From an uncultured Maribacter sp. (GTDB lineage Bacteria; Bacteroidota; Bacteroidia; Flavobacteriales; Flavobacteriaceae), in contig CANMKG010000003.1 in assembly GCA_947498505.1 (NCBI GenBank), positions 310,001-374,000 of the forward strand: a stretch of DNA of 64,000 nucleotides. The letters are read 5' to 3'. The notes under the pieces are model-generated. The model saw only the letters and a program-made list of their open reading frames with translations. It searched no databases and was not told where the DNA came from. A program made the position numbers and the translations under genes. Positions 1 through 6,002 of this stretch are shown piece by piece (position 1 is the stretch's first letter; every line of letters starts with the position of its first letter).

Positions 1-1
1 G

Positions 2-577
2 GTGACCGAATCTGAAAAGGAACTTTCGGAAGGAATAACATTAAGCTCGTATTGCCAAAAAAGATATGATGGTATGAAATCTGAAATGCATCGAAGAGCT
101 TTTTTGAGCATAAGGCATTTACTTGCGCTGTTGGATTACGTAGATGCGGATTTGCATTATGATGAAAGTGGGAAACCTCATTTAAAAGATGGTAAGTATA
201 TTTCTATATCACATTCTTATAATTTCACAGGAATTATTGTTAGTGATACTATTGATGTTGGTATTGATATTGAGAAACAACGCGATAAAATTATGCGCAT
301 TGCGCATAAGTTTACGCAACTTGATGCATATGAAAATATTAAAATAGAAGAAGAACTAATACGAAAACTTACTGTTGTTTGGGGTTGTAAGGAGTCGCTT
401 TATAAAATATATGCACAAGAGGGTTTAAGTTTTTACAATCATATTTTTATAAATGATTTTATGATTTCAGATAATAAAACAACAGGCGAAATCCATTACA
501 ACGCTGATAAAACCTACTATAATATTAGTTTTATGGAGTTCGAAGGTTTTACATGTGTCTATGCACTAAAAAAATAA
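2..577 (+). CDS. 4'-phosphopantetheinyl transferase superfamily protein (5' end outside window)
   Basis: Transfers the phosphopantetheine arm of CoA onto a serine of carrier proteins. In the visible 191 residues the family hallmarks are VGIDIE (about 86-91) for metal binding and WGCKESLYK (127-135), preceded by the SISHS stretch (68-72). The GTG at base 2 is only the first in-frame start inside the window. Family members usually carry about 25 more N-terminal residues, so the true start is probably upstream. Its stop lies 3 bases before the next gene, so it heads the visible part of a tightly packed operon. Its substrate (fatty acid or secondary-metabolite carrier protein) cannot be told from sequence. 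Family call is firm. Confidence 0.88.
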   Translation: MTESEKELSEGITLSSYCQKRYDGMKSEMHRRAFLSIRHLLALLDYVDADLHYDESGKPHLKDGKYISISHSYNFTGIIVSDTIDVGIDIEKQRDKIMRIAHKFTQLDAYENIKIEEELIRKLTVVWGCKESLYKIYAQEGLSFYNHIFINDFMISDNKTTGEIHYNADKTYYNISFMEFEGFTCVYALKK

Positions 578-580
578 TTA

Positions 581-841
581 ATGAAAATATCGGTAGAGTT
601 AACGTTTTCTCCATTACAAAACGATTTTGAACAGCATATTATTAATTTTATTAAAAAAATAAGAGCATCAGAACTTACTGTTTTAGAAAATCCACTAAGT
701 ACTCAAGTTTATGGGGATTATGATGTTGTTATGCAATTGCTTTTTGTGGAAATTAAAGAGGCTTTTGTCTTGATGGATAAAGGATTGTTATTCATGAAAA
801 TAGTAAAATCTGACCTAAGCGATTATGAGCCACATTTTTGA
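581..841 (+). CDS. YkoF-like thiamine-binding protein
   Basis: A small 86-residue protein with no signal peptide. It resembles the thiamine/hydroxymethylpyrimidine-binding family (YkoF/MTH1187-like ferredoxin fold) that in Bacteroidota often sits beside PnuC-type transporters. The alternating beta/alpha pattern and the VYGDYDVVMQLL stretch in the middle fit that fold. It starts 3 bases after the preceding stop and overlaps the permease gene by 17 bases, so the two are probably translationally coupled. Inferred role: a cytoplasmic thiamine-binding partner of the transporter. The assignment rests on weak family resemblance plus context; an unrelated DUF77-type protein is possible. Confidence 0.65.
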   Translation: MKISVELTFSPLQNDFEQHIINFIKKIRASELTVLENPLSTQVYGDYDVVMQLLFVEIKEAFVLMDKGLLFMKIVKSDLSDYEPHF

Positions 842-1463
842 TTGGATTTTTTCGCAGTATCAAAATGTACCTACTCATCTCGTAGTTTTAGAGTTTGTAG
901 GTGTTTTTTTTGGCTTCCTAAGCGTATTATATTCTAAAAGAGAAAACATACTTGTTTTCCCGACTGGCATAATCAGTACTGCAATTTTTGTTTACATTTT
1001 GTTAGAATACGGACTGTTGGGTGATATGCTCATAAATGCATATTACTTTTCTATGAGTATTTATGGTTGGTATGTATGGACCAGAAAGGTAGATGAATCC
1101 CACTTTATTCCAATAACTAAAACAACTTCTAATGATAAAAAATGGAGTGTTTTAATGTTTATAGCTACTATACTGTTTGTGATTTTGGTTTATAGTTTGT
1201 TTAATAAGTTTGATGGCTGGACAGCTTATGTTGATACCTTTACAACGGCTATATTTTTTGTTGGAATGTGGTTAATGGCCAAAAAAAAGTTAGAAAACTG
1301 GACGTTTTGGATAATAGGTGATATAATTTCAGTACCACTATATTTGTATAAAGGATTGGTTTTTACGGCTATTCAGTATTTTTTATTTACAATTATTGCT
1401 ATCTACGGATATAAAGCATGGAAGAAAAATTTAAACAAGAGCCCTCAAACCTTGTTAAAGTAG
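825..1463 (+). CDS. pnuC: PnuC/PnuT-type vitamin permease
   Basis: Inner-membrane facilitator of the PnuC family, 212 residues with about seven hydrophobic segments. Family features are the early EFVGVFFGFLSVLYS segment, the INAYYFSMSIYGWYVW segment and aromatic-rich helices. PnuC proteins carry nicotinamide riboside, while the PnuT subgroup carries thiamine. The neighbouring thiamine-binding protein, and a TPP-riboswitch-controlled receptor 8 kb away, favour thiamine here. The NadR-type kinase just downstream would fit either substrate, since such kinases trap the imported vitamin by phosphorylation. The start overlaps the previous gene by 17 bases and the end overlaps the next by 46 bases. 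Family is secure; substrate is inferred. Confidence 0.85.
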   Translation: MSHIFDWIFSQYQNVPTHLVVLEFVGVFFGFLSVLYSKRENILVFPTGIISTAIFVYILLEYGLLGDMLINAYYFSMSIYGWYVWTRKVDESHFIPITKTTSNDKKWSVLMFIATILFVILVYSLFNKFDGWTAYVDTFTTAIFFVGMWLMAKKKLENWTFWIIGDIISVPLYLYKGLVFTAIQYFLFTIIAIYGYKAWKKNLNKSPQTLLK

Positions 1464-1981
1464 TTTTGTTTGGACCAGAATCTACTGGAAAAACAACGCT
1501 ATCACAGCAGTTGGCCAAATATTATAATACTGTTTGGGTACCAGAATATGCAAGAGAGTATCTGCAAAACAAGTGGAATAATGAACGTAAAACTTGTGAG
1601 CCTTCAGATTTATTACCCATAGCAGAAGGGCAAATAAAATTGGAGAATGCGCTAGCCAAAAAGGCTTCAAATATTTTAATTTGTGATACCGATTTACTAG
1701 AGACTAAAGTCTATTCTGAAGCATATTATTTGGGACATTGCGACACTACATTAGAAAAATATGCGTTAGAAAACACGTACGAGATGTATTTTCTTACGTA
1801 TGTTGATATTCCCTGGGAAGCAGATGATTTAAGGGATAAGCCTAATGAGCGAGAAAAAATGTTTTTATACTTTAAAGAAACGCTCGAAAAATATGATAGA
1901 AAATTTGTTATCTTGAAGGGTAATAAAAAAGAAAGATTAAATAAAGCAATAAGTTACATTGACCAATTATTAAAAAAATGA
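1418..1981 (+). CDS. NadR-type P-loop kinase (ribosylnicotinamide or thiamine kinase-like)
   Basis: 187-residue AAA-type ATPase matching the kinase half of NadR. Walker A GPESTGKT is at residues 19-26, followed by PEYAREYL (about 42-49) and a CDTDLLETKVY segment typical of the ribosylnicotinamide kinase domain. The adenylyltransferase and helix-turn-helix parts of enterobacterial NadR are absent. It starts inside the permease gene (46-base overlap) and its TGA overlaps the next ATG, so the three products are coupled. Likely role: phosphorylating the vitamin brought in by the permease, giving NMN if the substrate is nicotinamide riboside or a thiamine phosphate if it is thiamine. The gene context leans to thiamine. 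Confidence 0.78.
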   Translation: MEEKFKQEPSNLVKVVLFGPESTGKTTLSQQLAKYYNTVWVPEYAREYLQNKWNNERKTCEPSDLLPIAEGQIKLENALAKKASNILICDTDLLETKVYSEAYYLGHCDTTLEKYALENTYEMYFLTYVDIPWEADDLRDKPNEREKMFLYFKETLEKYDRKFVILKGNKKERLNKAISYIDQLLKK

Positions 1982-3516
1982 GCCAACTAACCGACAAAGA
2001 TTTAGAATACTTTGAAAAAAAAGGGATTGAAAAAAACAAGGTTCGAGGTCAAATACGAACTTTTAAGGAGGGCATTCCTTTTGTTAATCTTGAAAAAGCA
2101 GCTGTAATTGGTGATGGAATTTTAAAGTTTACTGAAGAGGAGGAAACACGATTAATAAAAAATTTCGAGAGACAAGCTTCTACTAAATCGCTTTTAAAAT
2201 TTGTGCCTGCTTCGGGTGCAGCTTCTAGAATGTTTAAAGCGCTTTTTAATTTTTTAGATTCCTATAATCCTGGAGAAGAAACTTTAGATGTTTACTTAAA
2301 CAGGACTAACGATAAAAATGTAAAGTTTTTTGCCGAAAACTTGGAAGAATTACCGTTTTATAAAATGGTATATGATAGAATTGCAGGGAAAGCTTTAAGT
2401 AAAGATGGTGAGGTGTTTTTATTTGTAAAAGAAATGCTTTTTGATACTGCCCTGAATTATGGTTTTTTTCCAAAAGGATTATTACCGTTTCATAACTATA
2501 ACGGAAAAATGGTAACCCCTTTTGAAGAACATTTGAAAGAAGGAGCCAAATACGCAAATCAAAACGGGAAAGCGGATATTCATTTTACCATATCGGAGCA
2601 ACACGAAGATATGTTTAAAAATGAGCTTCAGAGAATTAATAGCACGGTTTCCTTAGAAACAGGAACCAGTTTTACAGTTGATTATTCTTTTCAAAAACCA
2701 TCTACAGATACTATTGCTGTGGATATGAATAATAAGCCTTTTAGAAAGTCTGATGGAAGCATTCTTTTTAGACCCGGAGGGCATGGTGCATTAATTGAAA
2801 ACTTAAATGAACAAGATGCAGATATTATTTTTATTAAGAATATAGATAATGTAGTAGTATCAAAATATGCTGATGAAGTTGCTGATAGCAAAAAGATTTT
2901 AGCCGGAATTTTATTAGAAGTTCAAAAACAAACTTTTGAATATGCAGCATTAATAGAGAGTACGTCTATATCTGAAAAAACAACAGAAGAAATTAAGCAG
3001 TTTTTGGAGAAAAAACTTAACGCTAGATTTTTAGACAAGTTTGCAACGTATAGTTTAGAGGAAAAAATAAGAATTTTAAAAGATAAACTTAATAGGCCTA
3101 TTCGTGTATGTGGTATGGTTAAAAATGAAGGAGAACCCGGTGGAGGACCTTTTTGGGTAGAAGATAAACAAGGTCGCGTCTCTCTTCAAATAATTGAGTC
3201 CGCCCAAATAGATTTAAGTAATAAAAAACAAAAAGAAATTCTTCAAAACTCAACCCATTTTAATCCTGTTGATATAATTTGTGGAATCAAAAACTTCAAA
3301 GGAGAAAAATATAATGTTTTAAATTTTATTGATCCCAAACAAGGGTTTATTACTGAAAAAACCAAAGATGGAAAAGCGTTAAAAGCACTAGAACTTCCAG
3401 GACTTTGGAATGGGGCAATGGCTTTTTGGAATACCATTTTTGTGGAAGTCCCTCTAATAACTTTCAATCCTGTAAAAACGGTAAACGACCTTTTAAAACC
3501 TTCACACCAACAATAG
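1978..3516 (+). CDS. DUF4301 family protein, possible UDPGP-like nucleotidyltransferase
   Basis: 512-residue cytoplasmic protein of the uncharacterised family DUF4301. Three things suggest a GT-A nucleotidyltransferase fold. PASGAASRM (77-85) resembles the nucleotide-binding loop of sugar nucleotidyltransferases. RPGGHGALIENL (from about residue 265) resembles the PGGHG segment of UDP-glucose/UDP-HexNAc pyrophosphorylases. KNIDNVV (from about 287) resembles their NIDN metal/nucleotide site. A C-terminal part (about 375-512) is rich in Gly/Pro loops and may be a separate domain. Its ATG overlaps the kinase stop, so it is the last gene of the coupled vitamin operon and is followed by a terminator. 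The fold inference is mine from motifs; substrate and activity are unknown. Confidence 0.72.
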   Translation: MSQLTDKDLEYFEKKGIEKNKVRGQIRTFKEGIPFVNLEKAAVIGDGILKFTEEEETRLIKNFERQASTKSLLKFVPASGAASRMFKALFNFLDSYNPGEETLDVYLNRTNDKNVKFFAENLEELPFYKMVYDRIAGKALSKDGEVFLFVKEMLFDTALNYGFFPKGLLPFHNYNGKMVTPFEEHLKEGAKYANQNGKADIHFTISEQHEDMFKNELQRINSTVSLETGTSFTVDYSFQKPSTDTIAVDMNNKPFRKSDGSILFRPGGHGALIENLNEQDADIIFIKNIDNVVVSKYADEVADSKKILAGILLEVQKQTFEYAALIESTSISEKTTEEIKQFLEKKLNARFLDKFATYSLEEKIRILKDKLNRPIRVCGMVKNEGEPGGGPFWVEDKQGRVSLQIIESAQIDLSNKKQKEILQNSTHFNPVDIICGIKNFKGEKYNVLNFIDPKQGFITEKTKDGKALKALELPGLWNGAMAFWNTIFVEVPLITFNPVKTVNDLLKPSHQQ

Positions 3517-3538
3517 TATTTTACTTTAAAAAATATAT

Positions 3539-3565
3539 AAAGCTGCTTTTTGCAGCTTTTTTTTT
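3539..3565 (+). terminator. Rho-independent terminator after the vitamin operon
   Basis: An 8-bp perfect stem (AAAGCTGC/GCAGCTTT) with a five-T loop is followed by a run of nine Ts, 22 bases after the DUF4301 stop. This ends the operon that begins with the phosphopantetheinyl transferase. Confidence 0.85.
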
Positions 3566-3623
3566 GCTCAAAAGTGACTTTTTAAAAAACACTGTGTCTT
3601 AACTAATAAGAGAATAAAAAGTA

Positions 3624-3719
3624 ATGATTGCAAAAATATCTATACTCATAGGAATTATAACATTGGTAGTGTCTGTAGGTATTTTAGCGTGGCTTACTTG
3701 GTATGACGATAAAAACTAA
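3624..3719 (+). CDS. Predicted 31-residue single-span membrane peptide
   Basis: Short ORF reading MIAKISILIGIITLVVSV and so on, ending WLTWYDDKN. It has one hydrophobic helix (about 4-24) with an aromatic belt and a charged C-terminal tail, the usual look of a small membrane protein. It lies between the DUF4301 terminator and a small lipoprotein-like ORF that begins 8 bases after its stop, so the two could be co-transcribed. I do not recognise a family. Support is the composition, a plausible start and the position; it could still be a chance ORF. Confidence 0.4.
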   Translation: MIAKISILIGIITLVVSVGILAWLTWYDDKN

Positions 3720-3727
3720 ATGATAAA

Positions 3728-3919
3728 ATGAAACAATTAATGATTTCTTCAATGTTTGGATTAACCATGTTATGCTCATGCTTGTATTACGCATCTGTAA
3801 CTAATAAAGAAAAGCTAGTTGACGAAATAGTTAATGATAAAACTAATAAAGAAAATTTGAACATGACCTTTGTAGAAACACTAACCATTGACTATAGAGG
3901 ATCAACCCTTTACAAGTAA
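3728..3919 (+). CDS. Small hypothetical lipoprotein-like protein
   Basis: 63 residues with a hydrophobic N-terminus (about 3-17) and a lipobox-like LCSC at about 15-18, then a short hydrophilic tail rich in Lys/Asn. It may be an envelope lipoprotein or a secreted peptide. It follows the 31-residue membrane ORF by 8 bases and precedes a terminator about 125 bases downstream, which fits a real small transcription unit. No family is recognised. Confidence is limited by its length. Confidence 0.4.
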   Translation: MKQLMISSMFGLTMLCSCLYYASVTNKEKLVDEIVNDKTNKENLNMTFVETLTIDYRGSTLYK

Positions 3920-4044
3920 ATTGAAGATAAGTTCAAAAAGGGTTTCACTTGTTGATTTCCGTAGAGAACTTAATCCCCCCATATAGCTATGGCTATACAA
4001 TGAAGTTGTAAAGATAAAGGTGTTATTTTTTGGTTGGTTGTAGG

Positions 4045-4072
4045 GGAGCTGCGTAAGTAGCTCCTTTTTTTT
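4045..4072 (+). terminator. Rho-independent terminator
   Basis: Stem GGAGCT/AGCTCC with an eight-base loop, followed by eight Ts. It lies about 125 bases downstream of the small lipoprotein-like ORF and probably ends its transcript. Confidence 0.7.
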
Positions 4073-4080
4073 ATGGGTAA

Positions 4081-4117
4081 AAAACTGTATACAAATGTTC
4101 CCAAGGTATACAGTTTT
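4081..4117. repeat. Perfect 12-bp inverted repeat
   Basis: AAAACTGTATAC (4081-4092) and GTATACAGTTTT (4106-4117) are exact reverse complements separated by 13 bases. Only four Ts end the right arm and no T-run follows, so this is not a standard terminator on the plus strand. It could be a regulator site or a second, bidirectional, transcript end just after the terminator at 4045-4072. Confidence 0.6.
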
Positions 4118-4246
4118 ATGCACACTTATAGAAGAATGATATGACATAAGTCGCTTGTTTTTAGATAGTTATTTAGGATTAGGTTTTTTGGTATTATAAT
4201 TTCTATGTACATATTGTCTTTAAATATGAACTTAAAATAGAATATC

Positions 4247-4543
4247 ATGAAAAAGTTATTGTTAGTTGCGGTATTAGTATCTGGAAGTTTAATCACATTT
4301 GCTCAAGAGGCAAATAAAAATTTAGTAGCTCAGGTGGTTGCCACGCAAGATACTTATAAAGAAATTCCGGCAGAAGAATTGCCACAAGCGGTTGTAGACG
4401 CAATTGCAAAAAACTATCCAACGGCTAAGGTTGAAAAAGCTTATGTAAATGAGGCTAAACAGTATAAGCTAGAACTTTCATTAGAAGATGGTACAACAGG
4501 AACTTTGTACGCTGATGAAAACGGAAATTGGATAGAAAAATAG
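4247..4543 (+). CDS. Secreted PepSY-like/BLIP-fold protein
   Basis: 98 residues. A clear signal peptide (about 1-19, ending TFAQ) is followed by a single small domain with EIPAEELPQAVVDAI and KYKLELSLEDG-type segments. That pattern matches the PepSY-like putative beta-lactamase-inhibitor family of Bacteroidota periplasmic proteins. These domains are thought to bind peptides or modulate enzymes; the exact role is unknown. It is monocistronic with its own terminator just after the stop. It sits directly upstream of a sigma54 response regulator gene, which makes it a possible target of that system, although I find no clear sigma54 promoter before it. Confidence 0.75.
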   Translation: MKKLLLVAVLVSGSLITFAQEANKNLVAQVVATQDTYKEIPAEELPQAVVDAIAKNYPTAKVEKAYVNEAKQYKLELSLEDGTTGTLYADENGNWIEK

Positions 4544-4580
4544 TTAGTAAGTCCATTATTTGTATCAAGTTAGTTTGTTT

Positions 4581-4607
4581 AGGGAAGCATTATGCTTCCC
4601 TTTTTTT
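4581..4607 (+). terminator. Rho-independent terminator after the PepSY-like gene
   Basis: AGGGAAGC/GCTTCCCT stem with an ATTAT loop followed by seven Ts, 38 bases after the stop codon. Confidence 0.85.
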
Positions 4608-4667
4608 ATTTTAAAACAGCTTTTTATCGATTTTTTGCGTAGATATTATACCCTGAATAAAATACCT

Positions 4668-6002
4668 ATGTCTAAAATCTTAATTATAGAAGATGATACT
4701 GCTTTTGCGCAAATGTTGCAGAAGTTTTTGCAAAAAAAAGAATTTCAAGTTTCTGTGTGTTATTCTGCAGACGAAACTAAATCTAGATTTAAAAATTTTG
4801 ATTTTGATTTAGTTCTTACAGATTTACGTCTTCCAGATTATGATGGAATATCCTTGTTAACAGAGATAAAAGCCATTTCTCCAAAAACTTCAATCATTGT
4901 AATGACCGGTTTTGCGGATGTTAGTACAGCAGTTAGAGCTATGAAATTAGGAGCTTCAGATTATATAGCAAAACCATTTCCTCCAGATCAAATTATAAGG
5001 GTTATTCAAAATGTGTTGCAAAATAGAAAAAAGAAATCTCAGGTTATAATCGAAAAAAGAGAAAGTCAAACAGGGCATTTTAATGAAGTAATTGGAAACA
5101 GTGAAGCATCACAAAAGTTAGAAAAGTATGTAAAGTTGGTTGCGCCGACAAATATGTCCGTTTTAATTATAGGAGAAAGTGGTACTGGTAAAGAAGTAAC
5201 CGCAAGAGCAATACATAATAATAGTAGCAGAAGGGATTTTGAATTTGTAGCGGTAGATTGCGGAGCAATTCCAAAGGAATTAGCTGCCAGTGAGTTTTTT
5301 GGACATGTAAAAGGGAGTTTCACAGGAGCAACAGAGCAAAAAGTAGGAAATTTTGAAGCAGCGCATAAAGGCACATTATTTTTAGATGAGGTTGGAAATT
5401 TATCTTATCAAAATCAAATACAATTGCTGAGAGCTTTACAAGAACGAAAAATAAAAAAAGTAGGAAGCACGCAAGAAATTGACGTAGATGTTAGAATTAT
5501 AACCGCAACAAACGAAAATTTAATAAAGGCAGTGGAGAATGGGGCGTTTCGTGAAGATTTGTTTCATAGATTAAATGAGTTTTCATTACAATTACCAACG
5601 CTTAAAGAACGAATAGATGATTTACCATTGTTTGCCAATTTCTTTTTAAAAAAGGCAAATGTTAGATTAAATAAAGAAGTACATAACTTTTCTGCCGAAG
5701 TGTGGAATGTTTTTAACGAATATCATTGGTCTGGAAATTTAAGAGAGTTGCAAAATGTAATTAATAGGGCAGTACTTTTAACCTCTGGAAATACGGTGCA
5801 GGTAGATACTGTTTCAATTGATTTAGAGAATAAATTAGTTGAAAATGTTCCAGAGCATTTTTCAAAAGCCCAATTCGAAAAAGAGCGTATAATAAGGGCA
5901 TTAAAACAGACAAATTATAATAAATCAAAGGCAGCGCAAATACTAAATGTAACTCGAAAAACACTTTATAATAGAATTAAACAGTATAACTTGAATTTGT
6001 AG
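4668..6002 (+). CDS. Sigma54-dependent response regulator (NtrC family)
   Basis: 444 residues in three parts: a receiver domain (1-120, phospho-acceptor Asp about 52 in LTDLRLPD), an AAA+ sigma54-interaction domain with Walker A GESGTGKE (about 169-176) and FLDEVGN, and a C-terminal Fis-type helix-turn-helix ending RKTLYNRIKQYNL. The sigma54-contact loop reads GSFTGA instead of GAFTGA. I chose the ATG at 4668 because MSKILIIEDD starts the receiver domain directly; the reading frame is open further upstream but runs through the preceding terminator. It converges on a hybrid kinase and overlaps it by 26 bases, so the pair is very likely a cognate system. Confidence 0.93.
   Translation: MSKILIIEDDTAFAQMLQKFLQKKEFQVSVCYSADETKSRFKNFDFDLVLTDLRLPDYDGISLLTEIKAISPKTSIIVMTGFADVSTAVRAMKLGASDYIAKPFPPDQIIRVIQNVLQNRKKKSQVIIEKRESQTGHFNEVIGNSEASQKLEKYVKLVAPTNMSVLIIGESGTGKEVTARAIHNNSSRRDFEFVAVDCGAIPKELAASEFFGHVKGSFTGATEQKVGNFEAAHKGTLFLDEVGNLSYQNQIQLLRALQERKIKKVGSTQEIDVDVRIITATNENLIKAVENGAFREDLFHRLNEFSLQLPTLKERIDDLPLFANFFLKKANVRLNKEVHNFSAEVWNVFNEYHWSGNLRELQNVINRAVLLTSGNTVQVDTVSIDLENKLVENVPEHFSKAQFEKERIIRALKQTNYNKSKAAQILNVTRKTLYNRIKQYNLNL

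Larger units (their letters stand above)
3920..4246. other. 327-base intergenic region with two strong hairpins
   Basis: No convincing gene on either strand. It holds a short hairpin (TATAGC, TATG, GCTATA) near 3993-4008, a Rho-independent terminator at 4045-4072 and a perfect 12-bp inverted repeat at 4081-4117, then A/T-rich sequence leading into the PepSY-like gene. An 81-codon reading frame on the minus strand (3902-4147) crosses both hairpins and looks accidental. Confidence 0.6.

Noticed and set aside
3902-4147. 81-codon minus-strand frame between the small lipoprotein and the PepSY gene
   Set aside because: It runs across two hairpins including a terminator and has no recognisable features.
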